DNA of 64,000 nt from Thiobacillus sp. (lineage in GTDB: Bacteria; Pseudomonadota; Gammaproteobacteria; Burkholderiales; Thiobacillaceae), in assembly GCA_030679915.1 (NCBI GenBank), contig JAUXRY010000012.1, positions 1-64,000 on the forward strand. The letters are read 5' to 3'. The notes under the pieces are model-generated. The model was not told the origin of the DNA, did not search any database, and saw nothing but the letters and a program-made list of their open reading frames with translations. This document shows positions 7,906-17,837 of the stretch, piece by piece. The position numbers and the translations under genes are program-made. The stretch's first letter is position 1; each line of letters opens with the position of its first letter.

Positions 7906-8018
7906 ACGTTCGGGGAATGGGTTGATGGCGTCAGGAAGTCTGGTTGTCGGGTGCGTTAAAATCCACCCCAGTAGGAAATTGTCTTGTGTCGCACTGACTC
8001 CAAACAAAGCGGTTTGAG

Positions 8019-8044
8019 CGAGTAATCCTCGTGAGGATTACTCG
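8019..8044. promoter_or_regulatory. Perfect 11-base inverted repeat in the cytochrome leader
   Basis: CGAGTAATCCT, loop CGTG, AGGATTACTCG. It ends 18 bases before the ATG of the first cytochrome c, just upstream of its ribosome site (AAAGGA). With no T-tract it is more likely an operator or an mRNA-stabilising hairpin than a terminator. Confidence 0.65.
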
Positions 8045-8062
8045 TGCCACGAAAGGATAGCC

Positions 8063-8557
8063 ATGTATAGAACGATTTTTCCATGGGCGCTAGTCTTGCT
8101 GGTCGGGTTGTTGAGCGCTTGCGACAAGGCGGCGGAATCGGTTGCAACTCAAGAGACGCTTTCGCAGGTCGGCGCCGTTTCGGATGTCGCTGCGCTCGAC
8201 CGTAAACTTGACGCCGCACTGATCGCCCGTGGAAGCGCTATTTTCGAGAAAAACTGTGCGGAATGTCATGGTGCAAATGGCAAGGGGCAGCCGGGTGATT
8301 GGCGTATTCGCGATGCGGATGGAAAGTACCCGCCCCCACCGCTGGACGACAGTGCGCACGCCTGGCATCACCCCACCAAGGTGTTGATGGAAGCGATTCG
8401 CGATGGCAGCCCCGGGGGCGAAGGAAACATGCCCGCCTGGAAGGGCAAGCTTTCCGAGCAGGAGATGCAGGATACGGTGGTGTATATCAAGTCGCTGTGG
8501 AGCGACCCGGTTTATCGACTCTGGCTGCAGCTGGAGCAGCAATCGCTGGAGCCCTGA
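8063..8557 (+). CDS. Lipoprotein mono-heme cytochrome c (copy 1)
   Basis: This is a 164-residue secreted electron carrier. The signal ends in a lipobox (LLSAC, Cys20), so it is probably anchored in a membrane facing the periplasm. The single heme site is C65-A-E-C68-H69, and the Met of NMPAW is the likely distal ligand. The C-terminus WKGKLSEQEMQD...YIKSLWS is the usual closing helix of class I cytochromes. A sibling with nearly the same core (WRIRDADG.xPPPPL, MPAWKGKLSEQEMQD) follows at 8678, so the pair arose by tandem duplication. The redox partner is not evident nearby. Confidence 0.92.
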   Translation: MYRTIFPWALVLLVGLLSACDKAAESVATQETLSQVGAVSDVAALDRKLDAALIARGSAIFEKNCAECHGANGKGQPGDWRIRDADGKYPPPPLDDSAHAWHHPTKVLMEAIRDGSPGGEGNMPAWKGKLSEQEMQDTVVYIKSLWSDPVYRLWLQLEQQSLEP

Positions 8558-8633
8558 ATCCATAAGCTGAACCGCTGATCCTCTACCCGCCGGTGAGCGC
8601 GTGCGTTGACCGGGCTGCGACGGGAGTAAGTAG

Positions 8634-8681
8634 ATGACTGACAAGTACGATCTTATATTCGATGATGAAGGAACTGAATGA
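8634..8681 (+). CDS. Possible 15-codon leader ORF before the second cytochrome
   Basis: ATG at 8634 sits behind a GGGAG site and encodes MTDKYDLIFDDEGTE. Its TGA overlaps the ATG of the next cytochrome gene (ATGA at 8678). That arrangement would couple translation of the cytochrome to the leader. No known leader peptide is recognised, and the ORF could be chance. Confidence 0.35.
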   Translation: MTDKYDLIFDDEGTE

Positions 8682-9145
8682 GCAAGGCACCAAGGCTGGC
8701 CTTCGCAGTGATGCTGGCCGGACTGATGACAACGGGTTGCGAGCGGTGGCCTTTTAACGAGCATGGGAAGGGAAAATCTTCACTCAACCGCAGCCTCGAC
8801 GCCGATGAGGTTTCTCGCGGCGAATCCACATACAAGAAACATTGCCTGAAATGTCATGGCGAGGAAGGAAGCGGTCAGGTGCTGGACTGGCGCATTCGTG
8901 ATGCAGATGGCCACTTGCCCCCGCCCCCGCTCAACGATACTGGCCGCACCTCGCATTACCCCACTGCCGTATTGATTGAAATCATCCAGGATGGCAGTCC
9001 TGCAGGACAAGGAAAAATGCCGGCATGGAAAGGCAAGCTCTCCGAACAGGAAATGCAGGACGTGCTGGCCTATATCAAATCGCTGTGGTCCGAGCCTGTT
9101 TACCAGCTTTGGCGCAATATGGAACGGCATTCGCTGGAGGGATGA
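8678..9145 (+). CDS. Lipoprotein mono-heme cytochrome c (copy 2)
   Basis: This is a 155-residue paralogue of the preceding cytochrome. The lipobox is MTTGC (Cys21), the heme site is C56-L-K-C59-H60, and the Met of KMPAW is the likely sixth ligand. The core from WRIRDADG through YIKSLWSEPVYQLW is almost shared with copy 1, whereas signal peptide and linker differ. Both copies keep all heme ligands and are presumably functional. The start overlaps a small upstream ORF. A DUF302 protein follows in the same direction. Confidence 0.92.
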   Translation: MSKAPRLAFAVMLAGLMTTGCERWPFNEHGKGKSSLNRSLDADEVSRGESTYKKHCLKCHGEEGSGQVLDWRIRDADGHLPPPPLNDTGRTSHYPTAVLIEIIQDGSPAGQGKMPAWKGKLSEQEMQDVLAYIKSLWSEPVYQLWRNMERHSLEG

Positions 9146-9229
9146 AACTTGCTGGCATTTTTCGGCTCTGCTCCAGGGTGGAGATGTAAAATACCTGCCA
9201 TAGAACCCCCCATCATCAGGAGTAAACCC

Positions 9230-9625
9230 ATGAGCGAATACGGATTCGACACCCAGATCAGCGGCCCCTTTGACGCCGCCATAGAAAAAGTCACCAACGC
9301 ACTGAAAACCGAAGGTTTCGGCGTGCTGACTGATATCGACGTCAAGGCCACCATGAAAACCAAGCTCGACGTCGACTTGCGCCCCTACCGCATCCTGGGC
9401 GCCTGCAATCCGCCCTTGGCGCATCAGGCCATCAGTGCCGACGCCGATGTGGGCATGCTGCTGCCGTGTAACGTGGTGGTGCGCGAAGAAGAAGACGGCA
9501 AAGTCACCGTATCCTTCCTCGACCCCGGCATCATGATCAAGCTGGTGAGTAATACTGCAGTACATGGCGTAGCAACCGAAGCGCGTGAGCGCCTACAGCG
9601 GGTGAAAGCCAGCCTGGCCGCCTGA
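9230..9625 (+). CDS. DUF302 family protein
   Basis: The 131-residue chain begins [12 protein letters not shown] after AGGAG at 9218-9222. It shows the DUF302 pattern: [25 protein letters not shown], then [23 protein letters not shown], and a closing segment with L.PCNVVV and D/E-rich strand pairs. Family members are small alpha/beta proteins with no settled function and are often found beside sulfur, redox or metal genes. The upstream neighbours here are cytochromes c. The frame is open further upstream, but the ribosome site favours this start. A strong terminator follows. Confidence 0.88.
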   Translation: MSEYGFDTQISGPFDAAIEKVTNALKTEGFGVLTDIDVKATMKTKLDVDLRPYRILGACNPPLAHQAISADADVGMLLPCNVVVREEEDGKVTVSFLDPGIMIKLVSNTAVHGVATEARERLQRVKASLAA

Positions 9626-9641
9626 GCAGTTTTGCATCCGT

Positions 9642-9670
9642 AAAAAAGCCCGCTTCAGCGGGCTTTTTTA
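9642..9670. terminator. Bidirectional rho-independent terminator
   Basis: AAAAAAGCCCGCT, loop TC, AGCGGGCTTTTTT. A-tract and T-tract flank the stem, so it can serve the DUF302 gene on the plus strand and the DUF2288 gene on the minus strand. Confidence 0.93.
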
Positions 9671-9690
9671 CGCGTGGCATTCACGGTGCG

Positions 9691-10005
9691 CTACGGCTCC
9701 AGTTGTTTCACGACTTCCTGAACCAGTACCCAGGGCGCCACCACCACCACCCAGAAATGGGGTTGACGCGCATGCCAGTCTTCGGCGTCGCTCATCTCGG
9801 CGCGCGCGATGGTGGCATCGGCAAGCCATCCCTGCACCGTGGCTGCGTTGTTTTCGGCGATGTGGAGTGCCGCGTCGATCAGGTCGGTGCCGATGGCGAC
9901 CTTGATGACACTGCCGCGCGCGAAATGGCGTTCGAGTTCGGACCACTGCAACTGGGCAGTTTCCAGATTGAGTTTGGTGCGGAGAATATCGCTGGGGCTG
10001 GTCAT
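9691..10005 (-). CDS. DUF2288 family protein
   Basis: This is a small alpha/beta protein of 104 residues starting MTSPSDILRTKLN. It has the DUF2288 signatures: TAQ..W.ELERHFARG.VI.V..G.DLI.AA, followed by VQGWLADATIARA and a hydrophobic WVVVVAPWVLVQ strand. The function is unknown. The frame extends 27 codons upstream, but that part has no family character and would run into the ygiQ-like gene's 3' end. The gene lies 61 bases downstream of that radical SAM gene and may be cotranscribed. Confidence 0.85.
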   Translation of the reverse strand: MTSPSDILRTKLNLETAQLQWSELERHFARGSVIKVAIGTDLIDAALHIAENNAATVQGWLADATIARAEMSDAEDWHARQPHFWVVVVAPWVLVQEVVKQLEP

Positions 10006-10066
10006 GGTCGGGCGTGATGAAAGCTGATGTTGCGGATCACCGCAGGCGAATGCCTGCGATGAAGTT

Positions 10067-12370
<2,304 letters not shown>

Positions 12371-12398
12371 GAGGGAAATTTACCCGTGGTTAAAAGCA

Positions 12399-12441
12399 CA
12401 GAAGGGAGCCCGGCAGCCTTTCGGCTAGCCCGCCCCCTTCT
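12399..12441 (-). terminator. Probable terminator of the FKBP gene
   Basis: Read on the minus strand, AGAAGGG...GCC-GAAA-GGC...CCCTTCT forms an interrupted hairpin with a GNRA-type loop and is followed by GTGCTTTT. It lies just beyond the FKBP stop. Confidence 0.7.
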
Positions 12442-12463
12442 GGTTGACGCTATGAAATCAGAC

Positions 12464-12790
12464 TTAGCGTACGCCCAGCAGTTCCACTTCGAACACCAGC
12501 GTGGCGTTCGGGGGGATCACGCCGCCTGCGCCCCGTTCACCGTAGCCCATTTCTGGTGGAATGGTGAGTTTGCGCTTGCCGCCGATTTGCATGCCGGCCA
12601 CACCCTGATCCCAGCCGGCGATAACCTGACCCTGGCCAAGGTTGAATTCGAAGGGGTCGTTACGGTCGACGCTGGAGTCGAACTTGGTGCCGTCGGTGAG
12701 CCAGCCGGTGTAATGCACGGAAACGGATTGTCCGGCTGCAGCGGTCGCGCCGTCGCCTACCGTCAGTTCTTCAATGATGAGTTCGCTCAT
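12464..12790 (-). CDS. FKBP-type peptidyl-prolyl isomerase
   Basis: This 108-residue single-domain FKBP catalyses cis-trans isomerisation of Xaa-Pro bonds. The whole protein is the FKBP fold: [16 protein letters not shown], the aromatic pocket motif [16 protein letters not shown], then [11 protein letters not shown] and a closing LVFEVELL. There is no signal peptide, so it acts in the cytoplasm. It is a monocistronic gene between the ygiQ-like gene and the TRAP permease operon, with its own terminator. Confidence 0.94.
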   Translation of the reverse strand: MSELIIEELTVGDGATAAAGQSVSVHYTGWLTDGTKFDSSVDRNDPFEFNLGQGQVIAGWDQGVAGMQIGGKRKLTIPPEMGYGERGAGGVIPPNATLVFEVELLGVR

Positions 12791-12923
12791 GGGGTTTGTC
12801 CTTGGAGATAAATTTGAAAAAGCAGCGCGTTATAGGTAATGCAAAACGCGCGACCTGTCATTTTCGCACGTTTGGACAGTTTTTATAAGCAAAATCCTGA
12901 GCTTAGCCCCGTGGCAGGCAGGG

Positions 12924-14333
12924 TCATCGCCACTCGACCGGCAGGTAAAAAGCGTCGGGGTCAACGTCGATATGGATTTCCTTGACGCTGCTGGCATCCG
13001 GTGGGGGATCGCGCAGTACGATCTGCGGGAAGCTCAGCACGATCGCCACCATGACCAGCTGGATGAACAGGAAGGGAATCGCGCCCCAGTAGATGTCTGC
13101 GGTGCGGATGGTCTTGGGCGCAACACTTCGCAGATAAAACAGTGCAAATCCGAACGGCGGATGCATGAAGGCGGTTTGCATGTTGACCGCGAGCATGACA
13201 CCGAACCAGACCGGGTCGATGCCGAGCTTGTAGGATATCGGCGCGAGCAGGGGCACCACGATGAAGGCGATCTCGAAGAAATCGAGAAAGAACGCCAGCG
13301 TAAACACCAGCAGGTTCACCGCGATGAGAAAGCCGAGCACGCCACCGGGCAGCTGGTTGAACAGGTGTTCGACCCAGAGGTCGCCGTCGAGTCCGCGGAA
13401 GACCAGCGAGAAAATGGTTGAGCCGATGAGGATGAAAATGACGAAGGTGGTCAGCCGCGTCGTGCTGTCCATCGCTTGCGTCAGCTTGAGTCGGGACAGT
13501 CGACCGCGCCCCACTGCCAGCAGCAGCGCACCGGCCGCGCCCATCGCGCCGCCCTCGGTGGGAGTGGCGACGCCGAGGAAAATGGTGCCGAGCACCAGGA
13601 AGATCAGTACCAGCGGCGGGATCAGCGTGGTGAACACGCGAAGCATCAGCGCCGAGCCGTGCAGGGTGCGCGCGCTGGCCGGCATGGCGGGCGCAGCGTT
13701 GGGCCTGAACACGGTCACCGCAAATACATACGCCAGATACAGCCCCACCATCAGCAGGCCGGGCAGCAACGCGCCTTTGTACATGTCGCCGACCGAGGCA
13801 CCGAGCTGGTCGGCCAGCACGATCAAGACCAGCGAAGGCGGAATGATCTGCGCCAGCGTGCCGGAGGCGGCGATGACGCCGGACGCCAGCCGCTTGTCGT
13901 AACCATAGCGCAGCATCACCGGCAGCGAAATCAGGCCCATTGCAATCACCGTTGCGGCGACCACGCCGGTCGTGGCCGCGAGCAGGCCGCCGACCAGGAT
14001 CACCGCGTACGCAAGGCCGCCGCGCAACGAACCGAACAGCTGGCCGATGGTGTCGAGCAGGTCTTCGGCCATGCCGGAGCGTTCGAGAATCAAGCCCATG
14101 AAAGCGAAGAAGGGGATTGCCAGCAGCGTCGGGTTGGCGACGATGCCGTAGACGCGTTCGGGGAGCGCCTGCAGCAACGAGAAATCGAACAACCCGACGG
14201 CGATGCCGATTCCGGCAAACAGCAGGCCGTTGGCGGCGAGCGAAAACGCTACCGGATAGCCCAGCAGCAGGAACACCACCAGTCCCATAAACATCAGCGG
14301 TGCGATGTTTGCCAACAGCATGGCTTCCATCAC
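12924..14333 (-). CDS. dctM: TRAP transporter large permease (DctM)
   Basis: This 469-residue inner-membrane protein has about twelve hydrophobic segments and carries the sodium-driven transport step of TRAP systems. Family markers are the opening LLLGYPVAFSLAANGL, FAFMGLILERSGMAEDLL and the IIPPSLVLIVLADQLGASVGDMY stretch. It overlaps dctQ by four bases (ATGA). The two genes form an operon with the esterase gene upstream. The matching receptor is not adjacent; a DctP-type receptor lies at 4691-5779 on the other strand. Confidence 0.95.
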   Translation of the reverse strand: MMEAMLLANIAPLMFMGLVVFLLLGYPVAFSLAANGLLFAGIGIAVGLFDFSLLQALPERVYGIVANPTLLAIPFFAFMGLILERSGMAEDLLDTIGQLFGSLRGGLAYAVILVGGLLAATTGVVAATVIAMGLISLPVMLRYGYDKRLASGVIAASGTLAQIIPPSLVLIVLADQLGASVGDMYKGALLPGLLMVGLYLAYVFAVTVFRPNAAPAMPASARTLHGSALMLRVFTTLIPPLVLIFLVLGTIFLGVATPTEGGAMGAAGALLLAVGRGRLSRLKLTQAMDSTTRLTTFVIFILIGSTIFSLVFRGLDGDLWVEHLFNQLPGGVLGFLIAVNLLVFTLAFFLDFFEIAFIVVPLLAPISYKLGIDPVWFGVMLAVNMQTAFMHPPFGFALFYLRSVAPKTIRTADIYWGAIPFLFIQLVMVAIVLSFPQIVLRDPPPDASSVKEIHIDVDPDAFYLPVEWR

Positions 14334-14869
14334 ACCTCCTCTTCCGGGGCTTCGTGTGGAAGGACGAGATGCCCGCTGAGGACGCCAAGCCGCTTGATGA
14401 TTTCAGCCACGCCCTGCAAAGCGAGCAGGCCGAATCCCAGCGGCAGCAGCAGTTTCACCGGCCAGCGCAGCAGGCCGCCGGCGTCGGGCGAGTGCTCTTG
14501 GGTCTGCCAGGCTTCAAAGAACATCGGCCATGCCAGCCAGGCCAGCAACAGCGCCATCGGCAGCAGGAACAGCAGGCCGCCGACCAGATCGATCCAGGCC
14601 TGACCCCGCGTACTCAGGCGGTTGTAGAAAATGTCGATGCGCACATGGCCGTTGTGCTTGAGTGTGTAGCCCGCCGCCAGCAAAAACATGGCGCCGAACA
14701 GATACCACTGGATTTCCAGCCAGGCGTTCGAGCTTTCGCCCAGCGCATAACGGGCGAGGGCGTTGCCTGCGGAAATCAGCGTGGCGATCAGCACCAGCCA
14801 GATCGCCAGACGGCCCACGCGCTCGGTCAGTGCATCAATTAAACGGGCCAGCGTGAGCAAAGCATTCAT
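14330..14869 (-). CDS. dctQ: TRAP transporter small permease (DctQ)
   Basis: DctQ is the four-helix subunit that pairs with DctM. The 179-residue chain shows four hydrophobic segments and the family motif NAWLEIQWYLFGAMFLLAAGYTLKHNGHVRIDI split over helix 2 and the following loop. Its start overlaps the end of the esterase gene (ATGA, 14866-14869) and its end overlaps dctM, so the three are translationally coupled. Confidence 0.94.
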   Translation of the reverse strand: MNALLTLARLIDALTERVGRLAIWLVLIATLISAGNALARYALGESSNAWLEIQWYLFGAMFLLAAGYTLKHNGHVRIDIFYNRLSTRGQAWIDLVGGLLFLLPMALLLAWLAWPMFFEAWQTQEHSPDAGGLLRWPVKLLLPLGFGLLALQGVAEIIKRLGVLSGHLVLPHEAPEEEV

Positions 14870-15468
14870 AGCGCACCGGCCTCCTTGAGAAACGCCGCAA
14901 GTCGTTCGGCAACCTGGCGATAGCCGGCGGCGTTGGCGTGGATGGGATCGGATTTGAGACGATTGTCTTTCAATACCTCGTTGAATATCTCGCGCTCAAG
15001 CGGCAGTTTCATCTCGTCGGCGATCCGGGTATAGAAGTCGGGCGCACCGCCGAACAGCCTGGGTCCGGGCACGCCAATCAGCACCACGTTGGCCCCGCTG
15101 GCGCGGATGGTCTGCACCAGCAGGCGCAGGTTGTTTTCGGTGCTGGCCTCCGGTTGCTTGCGCAGCATGTCGTTGCCTCCGAGGCACAGCAGCACCAGGC
15201 GCGGTTTGTATTCGTCCAGCACGGCGGGCAGACGCTGCAACCCCAAGGACGTGGTGTCGCCGGGCACGCCCGCGTTGATCACGATGTGGCCAGTGAGCGA
15301 TGCCAATACGGCGGGATAGGCAGTTGTTTCGCTCGCGCCGGTGCCGTGGGTGAGGCTGTCGCCAAACGCGACGATGACATCGTGCGGGCTGAGTTTGGGT
15401 AGCGTCGGCGCGCGCTCGCACGCGGCGAGCAGTAAAGCAAAACAAACCGCAAAGACAAAGCGGCTCAC
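14866..15468 (-). CDS. SGNH/GDSL lipase-esterase, predicted lipoprotein (TesA-like)
   Basis: This hydrolase of the TesA/arylesterase group acts on esters or thioesters in the periplasm. The block I motif is FGDSLTHGTGA with the nucleophile Ser. The oxyanion Gly is in NAGVPGDT, the GGND block follows, and the catalytic D/H pair is in DPIHANAAGY. A GTG start at 15468 behind GGAG gives a clean lipoprotein signal (FALLLAAC). The alternative ATG at 15531 adds 21 polar residues that would spoil the signal. It is coupled to dctQ downstream and lies just after pmbA. Confidence 0.88.
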   Translation of the reverse strand: MSRFVFAVCFALLLAACERAPTLPKLSPHDVIVAFGDSLTHGTGASETTAYPAVLASLTGHIVINAGVPGDTTSLGLQRLPAVLDEYKPRLVLLCLGGNDMLRKQPEASTENNLRLLVQTIRASGANVVLIGVPGPRLFGGAPDFYTRIADEMKLPLEREIFNEVLKDNRLKSDPIHANAAGYRQVAERLAAFLKEAGAL

Positions 15469-15531
15469 GGCAAGGGTACTCCGATCCACTACGGGCTGAA
15501 GCCTGTGTGGAGTCGTATGTGCTGCCAGCAT

Positions 15532-16872
15532 TTAGTTGCCGGCCACCGTCATCTTGTCGATCAGGATCGAGCCGACCTGCTTTGAGCTGCGGCGCTCGAT
15601 ATCCTTGCCGATGCCGACGATGCCTTTGAACATCGTGGCCAGATTGCCGGCGATGGTGATTTCTTCGACCGGGTATTGAATCTCGCCGTTTTCCACCCAG
15701 AAGCCGGCGGCACCGCGCGAATAGTCGCCGGTGACCATGTTGGCGCCTGAGCCAAGCAGTTCGGTGACCAGGAGACCCGTGCCCATTTGTTTCAACAGGC
15801 CTTCGAGGTCGTGCTCGCCGGGGGTGACGATGAGGTTGTGGCTGCCGCCGGCGTTGCCGGTCGTGGTCATGCCCAGCTTGCGGGCCGAGTAGCTCGACAG
15901 GAAATAGCCTTGCAGCACGCCGTCTTTCACGATGTCGCGTTCCAGGCAGGCGACGCCCTCGCTGTCGAAAGGCGCGCTACCCAAACCGTTCGTGATGAAA
16001 GGCATTTCGCGAATCTGCATCAGCGGCGCGAAGACTTCCTTGCCCAGGCTGTCGAGCAGGAACGACGATTTTCGATACAGGCTGCCGCCGGAGACCGCTG
16101 CGACAAAGCTGCCGATTAGGCCGGTGGCGATCTGTGCTTCGAAAATCACCGGGCAGGTGCGGGTGTCGAGCTTGCGGCCGTTGAGCCGCCGCACGGTGCG
16201 GGTGCCGGCGATACGGCCTACCGCTTCGGGGGAATCCAGGTCGTTGGCATTACGTGCGCTGGTGTACCAGTAGTCGCGCTGCATCGCGCCTTTTTCTTCG
16301 CCGATCACCGCCACCGACATGCCGTGGCGCGAACTGGCATAGCCGTTGCAGAAACCGAGGCTGTTGGCATAAATGAATTGCGAGGTGTGACAGTTGACGC
16401 CAGCGCCTTCCGAATTGGTCAGTCGCTTGTCGATCGCCAGAGCAGCAGCTTCGCAGGCCCGGGCGCGCTCGGCCGCTTCTTCGACAGTCAGCGCCCAAGG
16501 GTGATAGAGGTCGAGATCGCGGATGTCCTTTGCCACCTTGTCGGCGTCGGGCAAGCCGGCGCAGTCATCTTCGGCGGTGAAGCGGGCGATGGTCATCGCT
16601 TTTTCAACCGAGCTTTTGAGCGCGGCTTCCGACAAATCCGAGGTTGAGGCGTGGCCGCGTCGCTTGCCGATGTGGACGGTGACCCCTGCGCCCTTGTCCT
16701 TGTTGTATTCGATGGTCTCGATTTCGCCCTGACGCACGCTGACGCTCTGTCCAACGCCTTCTGAAATCTCGGTGTCGGCGGCGGTCGCGCCCAGTTGGGT
16801 GGCGTGCCCGATCACGAGTTGAGACAGGGCAATGAGCTGGTCGCGGGTATAGCTGAATTGGGAGCGGGACAT
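15532..16872 (-). CDS. pmbA: TldE/PmbA subunit of the TldD/E metalloprotease
   Basis: PmbA (TldE) pairs with TldD in a cytoplasmic zinc protease that trims peptides such as microcins and CcdA; the metal site resides in TldD. The 446-residue sequence shows family features RQGEIETIEYNKDKG, EGAGVNCHTSQFIYANSLGF and the C-terminal TGDYSRGAAGFWVENGEI. tldD is not in the window, which is usual since the two are often unlinked. It stands divergent to darP, a conserved neighbour pair in betaproteobacteria. Confidence 0.95.
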   Translation of the reverse strand: MSRSQFSYTRDQLIALSQLVIGHATQLGATAADTEISEGVGQSVSVRQGEIETIEYNKDKGAGVTVHIGKRRGHASTSDLSEAALKSSVEKAMTIARFTAEDDCAGLPDADKVAKDIRDLDLYHPWALTVEEAAERARACEAAALAIDKRLTNSEGAGVNCHTSQFIYANSLGFCNGYASSRHGMSVAVIGEEKGAMQRDYWYTSARNANDLDSPEAVGRIAGTRTVRRLNGRKLDTRTCPVIFEAQIATGLIGSFVAAVSGGSLYRKSSFLLDSLGKEVFAPLMQIREMPFITNGLGSAPFDSEGVACLERDIVKDGVLQGYFLSSYSARKLGMTTTGNAGGSHNLIVTPGEHDLEGLLKQMGTGLLVTELLGSGANMVTGDYSRGAAGFWVENGEIQYPVEEITIAGNLATMFKGIVGIGKDIERRSSKQVGSILIDKMTVAGN

Positions 16873-16928
16873 ATTGTTTTACAAAAGGTGGAGGGCGCGA
16901 ATACGCTTTTACAGGGGTAGAAACTACA

Positions 16929-17492
16929 ATGGCGATAATAACAGTAACCGAAAGTCCCGCCGTGCGCCTGATTGATCCCGATGCCGAGTTAGAGTTTGAC
17001 CCCGATGATGTCTACGATGGCCCCAGCAAAAGCCAGCAAAAGCGCGATGTAGAGGCGCTTCAGGCGCTTGGCGAGGAACTCGTCAAGCTCCCCGATTCCC
17101 AGTTCAAGCGGATGGAACTGCCTGACGACCTGCGGACGGCTGTCGCAGCCTGCCGCAAAATCACCCAAAATGGTGCGCTGCGGCGGCAAAAGCAATATAT
17201 CGGCAAGATCATGCGACATATCGACCCGGAGCCGATTCAGGTTCAACTCGATGTCTTCAATGGCGTGTCGGCGGCAGCCAATCTCAAGCTGCATCAGGCT
17301 GAAAGATGGCGCGACAAGCTCATTGCCGAAAATGACGCCTTGACGCTATTCCTCAATAGCTTTCCCGATACAGATGCGACGCATCTGCGTCAACTCATAC
17401 GCAATGCACGCGACGAAGCGGCACATGACAAGCCGCCCAAATCCTTTCGGGAGGTTTTTCGGGTGATTCGCGAGGCCATAGAAGCAAAATAA
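16929..17492 (+). CDS. darP: Ribosome-associated protein DarP (YjgA)
   Basis: DarP (formerly YjgA) binds the late pre-50S particle and helps shape the peptidyl-transferase centre. The 187-residue protein contains the family signatures PSKSQQKRDVEALQALGEELVKL and ALRRQKQYIGKIMR, and ends in the charged FREVFRVIREA. The highly acidic N-terminus (DPDAELEFDPDDVYD) is common in betaproteobacterial members. It is transcribed divergently from pmbA. Confidence 0.93.
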   Translation: MAIITVTESPAVRLIDPDAELEFDPDDVYDGPSKSQQKRDVEALQALGEELVKLPDSQFKRMELPDDLRTAVAACRKITQNGALRRQKQYIGKIMRHIDPEPIQVQLDVFNGVSAAANLKLHQAERWRDKLIAENDALTLFLNSFPDTDATHLRQLIRNARDEAAHDKPPKSFREVFRVIREAIEAK

Positions 17493-17837
17493 ACAAGCTT
17501 GAGCCTGCCGATTTTGGTTGCCGGGGTTTTTCTGGCTGACGCGCGTTTCGCAAACAGGGCGAGGTGAGAGCGATCTGATTCGCGTTGGCGAGCCGGTGAA
17601 AAACGCAGACAGCGGCAAGCGGGTCGCCAGCAAAATGAAACTGGGCGCGGGGAAAAGCCCGCTTTTGGCCCGCTACCTGCTGCGATGCTTCGGTTGTCAT
17701 GCGCTGAATCAGGCACCGCATGCATTGATGTCCCACTATGAAATCTCAAGCCATGGTTATTCTTATGCTGTCTGCAGCAAGCCGGCATGGGTGGCTGAAG
17801 TAAACATCTGAAACGCAGCGAAGCTGGAGGCGCCAGT
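17493..17837. other. Intergenic stretch before the hybrid kinase
   Basis: No convincing gene is seen. A frame at 17518-17811 has no ribosome site or family character. The stretch presumably holds the end of the darP transcript and the promoter of the kinase gene, whose GGAGG ribosome site is at 17826-17830. Confidence 0.4.

Noticed and set aside
7535-8017. 160-residue GTG-started frame
   Set aside because: It overlaps the conserved small MAKGQ protein in another frame and reads through that gene's terminator.
17518-17811. 97-residue frame after darP
   Set aside because: No family, no ribosome site, unusual composition; treated as intergenic.
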